DNA from: Collinsella aerofaciens
Lineage (GTDB): Bacteria; Actinomycetota; Coriobacteriia; Coriobacteriales; Coriobacteriaceae
Length of the DNA: 41,306 nucleotides
Assembly: GCF_018785245.1 (NCBI RefSeq)
Contig: NZ_WQPL01000013.1
Location: 1 to 41,306, forward strand
Direction of reading: 5' to 3'
Below are positions 14,900-23,233 of this stretch, piece after piece (position 1 is the first letter of the stretch; each line of letters begins with the position of its first letter). Both the position numbers and the translations under genes were made by a program. The notes under the pieces are model-generated. The model was not told the DNA's origin. It made no database searches and saw only the letters and a list, made by a program, of their open reading frames with translations.

Positions 14900-15652
14900 C
14901 TAGAACGCAAACGCGGCCGCGATGTCGCAAGAAATCAGCAGGTCGGCATTTGCATCCTGATCGGTGGGAGCAAGGTTGCATATGGCCAGCGTATCGCCGG
15001 TAAAGTATCGCGTAAGGCCTGCCGCCGGATACACCACGAGCGAGGTCCCGCCCACAATGAGGGCATCGGCCGCGGCGATGGCGGCAACGGCACCGGTCAG
15101 CACATGTTCATCGAGCGGCTCTTCGTAGAGCACCACATCGGGCTTGATGCGGCCGCCGCACGCGGGGCACGCAGGCACGCCCGCGGCATCCTCGTGCTCG
15201 CGCGAGCAAATCCACTCGGCGCTATAGACCGTGCCGCACGACTGGCAAATGTTGCGATGGACCGATCCGTGCAGCTCGAACACGCGCTGTGATTCGGCCA
15301 TCTGATGCAGGCCGTCGATATTTTGCGTCACCACGGCATCAAGCTTACCGGCGCGCTCCAGCTCGGCCAGCTTGGTGTGGCAGCGGTTGGGTTTAGCGTT
15401 AAGCGCGATCATCTTGGTGCGGTAAAAGTCGAAGAACTCCGCCGGATGCGCCTCGTAAAAGCTATGCGACAGCATGGTCTCGGGCGGATAGGCAAACTGC
15501 TGGTGATACAGGCCGTCCACGCTGCGGAAATCGGGAATGCCACTTGCCGTGGAAACACCCGCGCCGCCAAAGAAGACCACGCGCTTGTGGGTGTCAAACA
15601 GATCCGCCAGCGCGGCGGAGGCCTGCCTGGGGTCCGATATTGCCTGCGTCAT
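14900..15652 (-). CDS. cobB: NAD-dependent protein deacylase, sirtuin family
   Basis: This 250-residue Sir2-type enzyme removes acyl groups from lysines using NAD+. It has the NAD motif GGAGVSTASGIPDFRS near residue 30, TQNIDGLHQMA with the ribose-binding Asn/Asp, catalytic His in FELHGS, two zinc-binding pairs (CQSCG and CPACGG), and VGGTSLVVYPAAGL near the end. The ATG at 15652 has GGAGG 6 bases upstream. It lies 95 bases upstream of folP-folK with a GC hairpin between them, so it may or may not share that transcript. Confidence 0.92.
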   Translation of the reverse strand: MTQAISDPRQASAALADLFDTHKRVVFFGGAGVSTASGIPDFRSVDGLYHQQFAYPPETMLSHSFYEAHPAEFFDFYRTKMIALNAKPNRCHTKLAELERAGKLDAVVTQNIDGLHQMAESQRVFELHGSVHRNICQSCGTVYSAEWICSREHEDAAGVPACPACGGRIKPDVVLYEEPLDEHVLTGAVAAIAAADALIVGGTSLVVYPAAGLTRYFTGDTLAICNLAPTDQDANADLLISCDIAAAFAF

Positions 15653-15787
15653 ATGAGTCCTCCGTCCTTGTTAGTCGGGCAGCGTTGAGCGACGTCCCAG
15701 CATGCGGCCTTTAAGTCAGCATGCGCGGATCCCACCCCGCCCCTGTTGCGCTAATCTTAAGCCTGCCAACCCCGTCGAAAGGACACC

Positions 15788-16606
15788 ATGCCTCAGACTT
15801 ACACTTTCGCCTCGTGGAACGTCAACGGCCTGCGCGCCGTGCTCAAAAAGGACCCGAGCTTTATCCAGATCGCGCAAGAACTCGACGTCGATATCCTGGC
15901 GCTGCAAGAGACCAAGTTGCAAGAAGGCCAGGTCGATATTGACCTGCCCGGCTATCACCAAACCTGGAGCTACGCCGAGCGTAAAGGCTATTCGGGCACC
16001 GCGGTCTTTAGCCGCCAGGAGCCGCTGCGCGTACTGTGCGCCGATGCGCTGCTGCCCTACGCCGGCGAAGGCGAGGCGGCCGTGCTCGTCGCCCAAGCCG
16101 CAACCGAGGGCCGCGTCTGCGCGCTCGAGTTCGACAAATTCTGGTTTGTGGATGTCTACACGCCCAACGCACAAAATGAGCTCGCGCGCATCGACGTGCG
16201 TATGGCCTGGGACGATGCCTACCGCGGCTTTTTGAACGCGCTCGAGCGCGAGACCGGCAAACCCGTCGTAACCTGCGGCGACTTTAACGTGGCGCATGAG
16301 GAGATCGACCTTAAGAACCCCAAGTCCAACCGCGGCAACGCAGGCTTTTCGGACGAGGAACGCGGCAAGTTTACCGAGCTGCTCAACGCCGGCTTTACCG
16401 ATACCTGGCGCGCGGCAAACCCCGACGTCGAGGGCGTCTACAGCTGGTGGAGCTATCGCTTTAATGCCCGCAAGAACAACGCCGGCTGGCGCATCGATTA
16501 CTTCCTGGTAAGCGACGCAATCGCCGACAACGTACGCGACACCGGCATCCGCGGCGACATCTTCGGCAGCGACCACTGCCCCGTCACCCTCACGCTAGAA
16601 CTCTAG
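15788..16606 (+). CDS. xthA: Exodeoxyribonuclease III (AP endonuclease)
   Basis: This 272-residue Mg-dependent DNA-repair nuclease cleaves abasic sites and 3' blocked ends. EEP-fold motifs are visible: ASWNVNGLRAV at the start, LQETK (metal Glu), GYSGTAVFSR, VDVYTPNA, CGDFNVAHEEIDL (Asp/Asn active site), WRIDYFLVSD, and GSDHCPVTLTL with the catalytic Asp-His. AAAGGA lies 5 bases before the ATG. It is transcribed divergently from the sirtuin. Confidence 0.95.
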   Translation: MPQTYTFASWNVNGLRAVLKKDPSFIQIAQELDVDILALQETKLQEGQVDIDLPGYHQTWSYAERKGYSGTAVFSRQEPLRVLCADALLPYAGEGEAAVLVAQAATEGRVCALEFDKFWFVDVYTPNAQNELARIDVRMAWDDAYRGFLNALERETGKPVVTCGDFNVAHEEIDLKNPKSNRGNAGFSDEERGKFTELLNAGFTDTWRAANPDVEGVYSWWSYRFNARKNNAGWRIDYFLVSDAIADNVRDTGIRGDIFGSDHCPVTLTLEL

Positions 16607-16668
16607 CCCCAAGTAATTCCTGGGGGGACAGAGGAAAACAGATTGTGTGGCCCCTCTCCCCCTATAAG

Positions 16669-16731
16669 TTGCGGTGGAATAGTTCCTGTTTGGGCAGCAA
16701 ATAGCCAAAAACGAGAACTATTCCACCGCAA
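16669..16731. repeat. Hairpin with 17-bp perfect arms (GGGACAG-associated)
   Basis: TTGCGGTGGAATAGTTC (16669-16685) pairs exactly with 16715-16731 around 29 bases. Just upstream, 16622-16631 reads GGGGGGACAG, the core found beside many other palindromes in this window. It lies between the convergent xthA and ECF S-component genes and may serve as their shared terminator. Confidence 0.6.
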
Positions 16732-16755
16732 GTTCGTGAGGGAATGCGAAATGCC

Positions 16756-17469
16756 TTACAGCCCGTATTTCACGACGACACGGTTAATGCGGCGACACCA
16801 AGGCTTGTACAAGGCGGCCAAAAACACGCAGGTCGCAAGGCCGTGCGTAATATCGAACGGCACTGCCGTGGCAAGACGCGCCGCGGCACCCGCCCAAGTA
16901 AGCGGCTGTACAAAACCAATGATGTCATACGCGTTGATCACGACGCCATAGAGCAGGCCCGACGCAAAGCCGTACGCCAGCAGCGCTGGCATGCGCACGG
17001 TGCCGTCGGCGCGGTCGAACGCACCCGCATACGCCAGCACACCGCCAACGTATCCCACGAGCCCCCAGGCATACATCTGCCACGGCGTCCACATGCCCTG
17101 CCCAAAAAGGAAATTGCTGGTCAGCGCTGCCAGCGCGCCAACCATAAAACCATTGCGGCGACCAAGCGTCGCCCCCGCGATAATGGCGATGGCGCTCACC
17201 GGTTTAAAGTCGGGAATGGGCCCAAACAGGATGCGCCCCGCCGCCGCCAGCGCCGCCAGCACCAGCGTGGGCATAATCTGGCGCAAACCCGGACGAGATG
17301 CCTCGTAACCCGCAAAGAACAGCGCAAGTACCAACGCCACCACAACCAGCATGGCCAACGCTGCCTGCTCAACACCCGCCAGCAACGCGGCAGCCATCAC
17401 CGCCGGCACCGCCAACAACAGCGGGATCTCCAGTTTTGCAAGTAGGCGCGAAACGCGATAATCCGTCAT
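16756..17469 (-). CDS. ECF transporter S component (substrate-binding membrane protein)
   Basis: This 237-residue integral membrane protein has about six hydrophobic segments. The stretch GPIPDFKPVSAIAIIAG followed by LGRRNGFMVGALAALTSNFLFGQGMWTPWQMYAWGL is typical of energy-coupling-factor S components of the ECF_trnsprt group. The substrate, likely a vitamin or cofactor precursor, cannot be fixed from the sequence. I chose the ATG at 17469, right after the stop of the ATPase gene; an open frame running further upstream would overlap that gene. With the T and A-A' genes it forms a complete three-gene ECF operon. Confidence 0.8.
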   Translation of the reverse strand: MTDYRVSRLLAKLEIPLLLAVPAVMAAALLAGVEQAALAMLVVVALVLALFFAGYEASRPGLRQIMPTLVLAALAAAGRILFGPIPDFKPVSAIAIIAGATLGRRNGFMVGALAALTSNFLFGQGMWTPWQMYAWGLVGYVGGVLAYAGAFDRADGTVRMPALLAYGFASGLLYGVVINAYDIIGFVQPLTWAGAAARLATAVPFDITHGLATCVFLAALYKPWCRRINRVVVKYGL

Positions 17470-17473
17470 CCCA

Positions 17474-19117
17474 TCACGCCCTATAGAACACGTTGTCGGC
17501 AAAGAAGTCGGCCGGGGGCTCCATGCAGGCAATCTCGCCGTCAAACATCATGGCGACGTCGTCGGCTACCTGCTCGGCAAAGTCCAAATCGTGCGTAGCC
17601 ATGATGACGGTGCCGCCAGCCTTCGCATGGTCACGCAGGGCGCGGGCGATGATGCGGCGGCTCTCCAGGTCCAAGCCCTTCGTGGGCTCGTCAAGCAGCA
17701 GCAGCTCGGGGCCGATCAGCAGCAGCTTTGCCAGTGCGAGCAGCTGGCGCTGTCCGCCCGAGAGGTCGTAGGGGTGGCGCGTCTCCAGGCCGTCCAGTCC
17801 AAGTTGCACCGCACGCTCCCGCGCCAAGTTCTCGTCATATCCGCAGGTCGAGGACCATTCCATCAGCTCATCGCGAACCGTCTCGGCAACCAGCAATGCT
17901 TTGGGATTCTGAGGCAGCAGCGCCGCCGAGGCCGCCCCGCGCACCATGCGGCCGCGCTGCAGCTTGGCGGTCTTCGCCAGCACCGAAAGCATTGTCGACT
18001 TGCCGCAGCCGTTACCGCCCGCAACCGCATGCACCGCGCCAGCCGAAAACGACGCATCGAGCCCGCGCAGCACCCAACCGCCCGCGCGATCGTAGCGAAA
18101 CCAGCTCCCTGCCAGGGTGGTAGCCGACCCAGCGTGCATTTTTTGGAGTATTCTGCTTCCATCCGTGCGCGGGAAGGCTTCCGAGCCGTTCTCGAGCGAC
18201 GTTTGCGCCACAAATTCAGACGATTTGTCCAATTCCGAACTTTTTTTCGCGCTCGATACGTCCCCGGGCGGCTCCAGAGAGCCCAAATTGTCCTCACGCC
18301 TGCTGAATACTCCTTTATTTGCACATCGGATGGCACCCCACCCCAACATGTCATCGGACAACAGCGATTCTCGGCGTCCCAAAGAAGCCATATCCGCCAC
18401 CTCGCGCACGCGACCGTCCTCAATCCGGTACGCACACGTCGCGTATTCGAGCATTGGGCGCGGCTGATGCGTCGCCACAACAACCGTGCAGCCCAGCTCG
18501 CGATTCACGCGAAACAGCGCATGCAGAAAACTCTTCTCGGCAACGGGGTCGAGCTGAGACGTGGGCTCATCGAGCAGCAGCACGCGCGGGCGGAGCGCCA
18601 ACACGGCGGCCAACGACAGCAGCTGCTTGCGACCACCCGAAAGCGTATCGGTATCGCGGTGGAGCCAATCCTCCAGCCCAAAGAAATAGCTGGTCTCGGC
18701 CACGCGACGACGCATCTCGTCACGCGCTAGCCCCAAGTTTTCCAGGCCAAACGCCATCTCGTGCCACACGGTCTCGCACACGATCTGGTTCTCGGGATCC
18801 TGGAACACATAGCCCACGCGCTCCGCGGACGTCCGAACATCCATGTCGGCAACGCTCTCGCCCAGCACGCGCAGTTCGCCAGCGCGCTCGCCCGTCGGCG
18901 CGATCTCGGGTTTGAGCAGCGAGAGTAGCGTCGACTTGCCCGAACCGGTACCGCCAACAAGCAGCGCAAACGCACCTTGGGAAACACGCCAATCAAGCCC
19001 CTCGAGCACCGGTGCCTCGGCCCCGGGATAGGCAAAACTAAGGCCCCGCACCTCAATCGCAGGCACATCGGAGCCGCACGCCCCGCCCGTTACCGAGCAG
19101 CTATCCAACCGAGCCAT
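17474..19117 (-). CDS. ecfA: Fused ECF ATPase (EcfA-EcfA'), with an in-frame inserted repeat
   Basis: Two ABC ATPase domains are joined in one 547-residue chain. Domain 1 has Walker A GGTGSGKST (55-63), LSGGRKQ and VLLLDEPTSQLDP. Domain 2 has GGNGCGKST, LSGGQRQ and LLLLDEPTKGLDL, so both can bind ATP. They power uptake through EcfT and the S component. Between them, residues ~265-328 are encoded by a 189-bp stretch with inverted ends (18135-18323). It adds a polar sequence rich in Ser, Glu and Lys without breaking the frame. The start codon overlaps the ecfT stop (TGATG), so the two are translationally coupled. Confidence 0.88.
   Translation of the reverse strand: MARLDSCSVTGGACGSDVPAIEVRGLSFAYPGAEAPVLEGLDWRVSQGAFALLVGGTGSGKSTLLSLLKPEIAPTGERAGELRVLGESVADMDVRTSAERVGYVFQDPENQIVCETVWHEMAFGLENLGLARDEMRRRVAETSYFFGLEDWLHRDTDTLSGGRKQLLSLAAVLALRPRVLLLDEPTSQLDPVAEKSFLHALFRVNRELGCTVVVATHQPRPMLEYATCAYRIEDGRVREVADMASLGRRESLLSDDMLGWGAIRCANKGVFSRREDNLGSLEPPGDVSSAKKSSELDKSSEFVAQTSLENGSEAFPRTDGSRILQKMHAGSATTLAGSWFRYDRAGGWVLRGLDASFSAGAVHAVAGGNGCGKSTMLSVLAKTAKLQRGRMVRGAASAALLPQNPKALLVAETVRDELMEWSSTCGYDENLARERAVQLGLDGLETRHPYDLSGGQRQLLALAKLLLIGPELLLLDEPTKGLDLESRRIIARALRDHAKAGGTVIMATHDLDFAEQVADDVAMMFDGEIACMEPPADFFADNVFYRA
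18135..18323. repeat. 189-bp in-frame element with inverted ends inside ecfA
   Basis: GGAGTATTCTGC (18145-18156) faces GCTGAATACTCC (18302-18313), an 11/12 inverted match. TGCA occurs at both outer edges (18135-18138 and 18320-18323). The length is exactly 63 codons. On the coding strand it starts at CANKGVFSRRED and ends at SRILQKMHA. Base composition is lower in GC than the ATPase domains. It lies in the linker between the two domains, where an insert would be tolerated. Confidence 0.6.
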
Positions 19118-20010
19118 CAGCCAAACCTCTTCTCATCAATCGCGTGCAACGCGCAAGGCAGCACCATCCAGGCAGCGCACACGACATAGCCCGGCCACGG
19201 CGCCGGCACCGAGAGCTGCGGATAAAACGAATACTGCGTCGTCGCGGTCCACGCCACCGCCACCGCGGCAGCACCAAACAGCGCAAGCCCAACCAGCGCG
19301 GCAACGTCGCTGCGCCCCAGCCGATACCGCGCATACGTCGTACGACGCGTCGCGGCGCCCCACCCGCGCGAGCGCATCGCGTCCGCGCGCTCCAACGAAT
19401 CTTCCATGCCCCAGCCCATCAATGCACTCGATGCCCGCAGGCGCGAGCGCACGGGGTCGGCCGGCGCGCGGCCCGGCACATCAATCGCATCCTGCACCGC
19501 CAGCACCGTACGGCCGCGGCGCAAAAACTGCGGGATAAGCCTCATGCACATCGAGATCATGAGCGCGATCACCGGTGCGGCGTTACCCAAAAGCGCGAGC
19601 ACCTTGTCGTATTCGAGCATCGACGCCGCGGCCTCAAACCACAGCACGCTCGCCACAAACAGCCCGCCCATGCACAGGCCGTATACCATGCTCTCCAGAT
19701 ACACCGCGCGCATGCCAATACGGAACAGCTCCGTCGAGCCCGAGGCACTAAACAGTGGATTGACCAGCGCGATAATCAAAATCACCGGCAGCTGCCAGCG
19801 AAGTGCGCCCAGCGTGCGGGCAGCCCCACGCGTCGCAAATCCATACGCCAACCCGCCCGCAAGTGACAGCGCAATCAGCACCGGCTGCATCGAGAACATG
19901 GTGAGCCCCAGCGTCAGCACTATATAGAGCGCCGGCACAGCTGGATGCGACATCGAGAATGCCGCGACGGGCTCGCCGCCAAACTCCTCTCGTATGTTGT
20001 CCACGGGCAC
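19117..20010 (-). CDS. ecfT: ECF transporter T component (EcfT/CbiQ family)
   Basis: This transmembrane coupling protein of the ECF transporter has several hydrophobic helices, the Arg-rich coupling stretch MCMRLIPQFLRRGRTVLAVQDA, and a C-terminal helix ERADAMRSRGWG like the conserved Ala-Arg-Gly motif of EcfT. The N-terminus AFSMSHPAVPALYIVLTLGLTMF fits the FSxxHP start common in this branch. I favour the GTG at 20010, with AGGGG 6 bases before it; the ATG at 19953 is an alternative, and an open frame reaches 20172. It is the first gene of the operon, divergent from glmU. Confidence 0.8.
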   Translation of the reverse strand: MPVDNIREEFGGEPVAAFSMSHPAVPALYIVLTLGLTMFSMQPVLIALSLAGGLAYGFATRGAARTLGALRWQLPVILIIALVNPLFSASGSTELFRIGMRAVYLESMVYGLCMGGLFVASVLWFEAAASMLEYDKVLALLGNAAPVIALMISMCMRLIPQFLRRGRTVLAVQDAIDVPGRAPADPVRSRLRASSALMGWGMEDSLERADAMRSRGWGAATRRTTYARYRLGRSDVAALVGLALFGAAAVAVAWTATTQYSFYPQLSVPAPWPGYVVCAAWMVLPCALHAIDEKRFG

Positions 20011-20200
20011 CCCCGTCCCCTCGCTCAAACGACAGCTCCGCAGCACCGCCGCCATGCACGGCCAGCGCAAACGCCACGCCGGCGGCGCAAGCCTCAACCG
20101 CCGCAATCCAATCGTTACGCGCTCAACATATGCCTGCGGTATCATATTGCGCCGTGTATCGTTTCCAAGCACACGTCTCTATAACGTAACAGGAGATCAC

Positions 20201-21613
20201 ATGGACGCAACCGCAATTATCCTCGCCGCCGGCGAGGGCACCCGCATGAAGTCGAACCACTGCAAGGTTTCGCACAAGATCCTGGGCAAGCCCATGGTTC
20301 AGTGGATCGTCGACGCCACCATCAAGGCCGGCTGCAGCCGCGTCGTGGTCGTCATCGGCAGCCACGCCGACGAGATGCGCGCCCTCATCGACGGCGCCTA
20401 CGCCAACAGCGCCACCAAGGTCGAGTGCGTCGAGCAGACCGAGCGCCTGGGCACCGGCCACGCCGTGAAGGTCGCGCTCGAGGCCTGCGGCATCACGCAA
20501 GGCCCCGTCGTCGTGCTCAACGGCGACTTGCCGCTCATCACCGCCGACACCGTCGCCAAGTTCGCGCAGACCGTCGCCACCGGCGAGCTCGCCTGCACCG
20601 TCATGACCATGACCCCGCCCGACCCCTTTGGCTACGGCCGCATCAAGCTGGGCGCCGACGGCCAGATCGAGCGCATCATCGAGCAGAAGGACTGCACACC
20701 CGAGCAGGCCGCCACGCTGCTGGAGTGCAACGCCGGCTGCTACGCCTTTGACGGCGCGCAGCTCGCCGCCCACATTAACGAGATCGGCAACGACAACGCG
20801 CAGTCCGAGTACTACCTGCCCGACATGCTCGAAATCCTCAAGGGTCACGGCCAGGTGGTCTCCATCTTCCACTGCGACGACTACCGCGACGGCCTGGGCG
20901 TCAACAGCCGCATTCAGCTCGCGCAGCTCACCGCCATCGCGCGCGACCGCATCAACGAGCACTGGATGGCCGAGGGCGTCACGTTCATCGATCCCACGCA
21001 GGCCTGGATCGGTCCCGATGCCGTCATCGGCCGCGACACCGTCGTGTGGCCGCAGACGCACCTGATCGGCCACGTCACCGTGGGCGAGGAGTGCCAGCTC
21101 GGCCCCAACAGCCGCCTCACCGACACCACCGTCGGCAGCGGCTGCACCATCGATGAAACCATCGCCGTCGAGGCCGTCATCGAGAACGGCGTCGACTGCG
21201 GCCCGCGCGCCTACCTGCGCCCGGGCACCCATATGCTCGACGGCTCCAAGGCCGGCACGCACGTGGAGATCAAGAAGTCCACGATCGGCGAGGGCTCTAA
21301 GGTGCCGCACCTGTCCTACATCGGCGACACCACCATGGGCTCCGGCGTCAACGTGGGCGCGGGCTCCATCACCTGCAACTACGACGGCGTGCACAAGCAC
21401 AAGACCGTCATCGGCAAGGATGCCTTCATCGGCTCCGACACCATGATGGTCGCGCCCGCCCAGATTGGCGACGGCGCGCTCGTGGCCGCCGGCTCCGTCA
21501 TCACCGAGCCGGTCCCGGCAGACGCACTTGGCCTGGGTCGTGCCCGCCAGATAAATATTGAGGGCTGGGCCGCCGATTATCGCCGCCGTCTGCACGAGGA
21601 CGACGAGGTATAA
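20201..21613 (+). CDS. glmU: Bifunctional UDP-GlcNAc pyrophosphorylase / GlcN-1-P acetyltransferase
   Basis: GlmU makes UDP-N-acetylglucosamine for peptidoglycan in two steps. The N-terminal half has the nucleotidyltransferase motif LAAGEGTRMKS, then LGTGHAV and LNGDLPLI. The C-terminal half is a left-handed beta helix of hexapeptide repeats, with RPGTHMLDGSKAGTHVEIKKS, GVNVGAGSITCNYDG and GRARQ near the end. At 470 residues it is normal in length. AGGAG lies 6 bases before the ATG at 20201, so in-frame codons upstream are not used. A long antisense open frame is a GC shadow. Confidence 0.95.
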   Translation: MDATAIILAAGEGTRMKSNHCKVSHKILGKPMVQWIVDATIKAGCSRVVVVIGSHADEMRALIDGAYANSATKVECVEQTERLGTGHAVKVALEACGITQGPVVVLNGDLPLITADTVAKFAQTVATGELACTVMTMTPPDPFGYGRIKLGADGQIERIIEQKDCTPEQAATLLECNAGCYAFDGAQLAAHINEIGNDNAQSEYYLPDMLEILKGHGQVVSIFHCDDYRDGLGVNSRIQLAQLTAIARDRINEHWMAEGVTFIDPTQAWIGPDAVIGRDTVVWPQTHLIGHVTVGEECQLGPNSRLTDTTVGSGCTIDETIAVEAVIENGVDCGPRAYLRPGTHMLDGSKAGTHVEIKKSTIGEGSKVPHLSYIGDTTMGSGVNVGAGSITCNYDGVHKHKTVIGKDAFIGSDTMMVAPAQIGDGALVAAGSVITEPVPADALGLGRARQINIEGWAADYRRRLHEDDEV

Positions 21614-21630
21614 CGTTTTACCAAGCATCT

Positions 21631-21664
21631 AAGGAGCTGTTCCCATGGGGGCGGCTCCTTTTTC
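21631..21664 (+). terminator. Rho-independent terminator of glmU
   Basis: AAGGAGC pairs with GCTCCTT, with inner CCC/GGG pairing, followed by TTTTTCT. It lies 18 bases after the glmU stop. Confidence 0.8.
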
Positions 21665-21804
21665 TATCGTGACCTGCGCAACCGGATGAGTGGTCGGTTC
21701 GTGTCCGTTGACGGTAAAGACGTTATCAAGACCCGATTAACCCCGCCGCGCGGTTACAATGCAACAAGGCATCTATATGGCATTCGATATAAAGGAGAAG
21801 GGTA

Positions 21805-22791
21805 ATGCCGATTAATGATCCCGAGAAGTCGGAGAATATGCGCAAGTCCATCCGCGTGTATTCCGGTTCCTCCAACCGTCCCCTCGCTCAGAAGATCGCT
21901 GAGTACCTTGGGGTCGAGCTTTCGGGCCTTACGCTAAAGCAGTTCGCCAACGGTGAGATTTACGCCCGCTACGACGAGACCGTCCGCGGCGCCGACGTCT
22001 TCCTGATTCAGTCCGTGGCCGGCGGCAACGTCAACGACATGCTCATGGAGCTGCTCATCGCCACCGACGCTGCCAAGCGCGCATCCGCCCGCTCCATCAC
22101 CGCCGTCATCACCCACTACGGCTATGCCCGCCAGGACCGCAAGGCCGGCCCGCGTGAGCCCATCACCGCCCGCCTCGTCGCCAACCTACTCGAGCGCGCC
22201 GGCGTCAACCGCATCATTACCCTCGACCTGCACCAGGGTCAGATCCAGGGCTTCTTTGATATCCCGGTTAACCACCTGTCCGCGCTGCCGCTGTTTGGCC
22301 AGTACTACAACGACATGCACTTCGACACCGACAACCTGGTTGTCGTCTCCCCCGACGTGGGTCGTGCCAAGGCCGCCAAAAAGCTGTCCGACATGCTCGG
22401 CTGCGACCTGGCCATCGCCCACAAGGGCCGTCCGCGCCACAACGCCGCCGAGGTCATGGGCATCATCGGTGACATCAAGGGCAAGACCTGCATCATCAAT
22501 GACGACATGATCGACACCGCTGGCACCCTGTGCGCCAACGTCAAGGAGCTCAAGGCTATGGGCGCTGGCGATATCTACGTCTGCGCCACCCACGGTATCT
22601 TCTCCGGTCCGGCCATCGAGCGTCTGAACGACGCCCCGATCGTCGAGTGCCTCGTCACCGACGCCATTCCCGTCGAGGTCGGCGGCAAGATCAAGACCAT
22701 CTCGGTCGCCGAGGAGTTCGCTCAGGCCATCTCCGCCGTTTACCACGAGGAGCCCGTCTCCACGCTCGTCGGCGGCGACTTCGCGCTGTAA
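21805..22791 (+). CDS. prs: Ribose-phosphate pyrophosphokinase
   Basis: PRPP synthetase makes 5-phosphoribosyl pyrophosphate from ribose 5-phosphate and ATP for nucleotide, His and Trp synthesis. Class I motifs are visible: SGSSNRPLAQKIAEYLG, FANGEIYARYDETVRG, YARQDRKAGPREPITARLVANLLE, DLHQGQIQGFF, SPDVGRAKAAK and the PRPP loop DDMIDTAGT. At 328 residues it is normal in length. AAGGAGAAGG precedes the ATG, and a TTACAAT -10-like box lies near 21754. In many bacteria prs follows glmU, as here, but a terminator separates them. Confidence 0.96.
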   Translation: MPINDPEKSENMRKSIRVYSGSSNRPLAQKIAEYLGVELSGLTLKQFANGEIYARYDETVRGADVFLIQSVAGGNVNDMLMELLIATDAAKRASARSITAVITHYGYARQDRKAGPREPITARLVANLLERAGVNRIITLDLHQGQIQGFFDIPVNHLSALPLFGQYYNDMHFDTDNLVVVSPDVGRAKAAKKLSDMLGCDLAIAHKGRPRHNAAEVMGIIGDIKGKTCIINDDMIDTAGTLCANVKELKAMGAGDIYVCATHGIFSGPAIERLNDAPIVECLVTDAIPVEVGGKIKTISVAEEFAQAISAVYHEEPVSTLVGGDFAL

Positions 22792-22824
22792 TCCAGCGTG
22801 CATCTCATCATCTTTGGTGTTTTT

Positions 22825-22857
22825 AAAGGGTCGGAAGCTCGCTTCCGACCCTTTTTC
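22825..22857 (+). terminator. Rho-independent terminator of prs
   Basis: GGGTCGGAAGC pairs perfectly with GCTTCCGACCC around two bases, followed by TTTTTCT. Confidence 0.9.
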
Positions 22858-22877
22858 TACCCCTCGACAACCTTCCC

Positions 22878-23070
22878 TGGACAATTAGTTCAGATACGTA
22901 TTTTTTTAAAGCTCCAAAGGCCGTTCTGAGCTCCCCGGCGAACGCCATACTGCCCAAAGCTCATCGCTTTCGAGTACGACCGCCGCATATTTACCCTCAA
23001 ATCGCCCTAGAAAGCCCTTAGAAACGCCTCGAACGCCCGTCGTCTTATACGTATCTGAACTAACTGTCCA
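22878..23070. repeat. 193-bp element with 24-bp inverted ends (GGACAG family), copy A
   Basis: Bases 22878-22901 match the reverse complement of 23047-23070 at 23 of 24 positions. The ends begin TGGACAGTTAGTTCAGAT, as in copy B at 24393-24595, but the interiors differ. A 65-codon open frame on the minus strand runs through it and has no recognisable features. Apart from this element and the prs terminator, the 442-base gap holds nothing I can identify. Confidence 0.75.
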
Positions 23071-23233
23071 GTAGCTATCGTCAACCTTCGCGGCAGAGCT
23101 CAATTTCCTGCAATCCCCTCAACCGATTCCACCGATTTCATAACACCCAGCCGTTCATGGCGCGCAGCGCCCCGCTGAGCGAAAAGAACGGTATGGCGGT
23201 CGCATTCTGCCGCCAACTTAGTACGTTATAGCT

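Noticed and set aside
19954-20200. Riboswitch upstream of the ECF operon
   Set aside because: I looked for a conserved TPP, cobalamin or preQ1-type core and saw none. The gap is largely taken by the ecfT N-terminus and the glmU leader.
20123-21628. 501-residue minus-strand open frame
   Set aside because: It is an antisense shadow of glmU; glmU has clear motifs and a ribosome site.
22906-23103. 65-residue minus-strand open frame in the 193-bp element
   Set aside because: No ribosome site, and the frame runs over an inverted end. I cannot exclude a small peptide, but nothing supports it.
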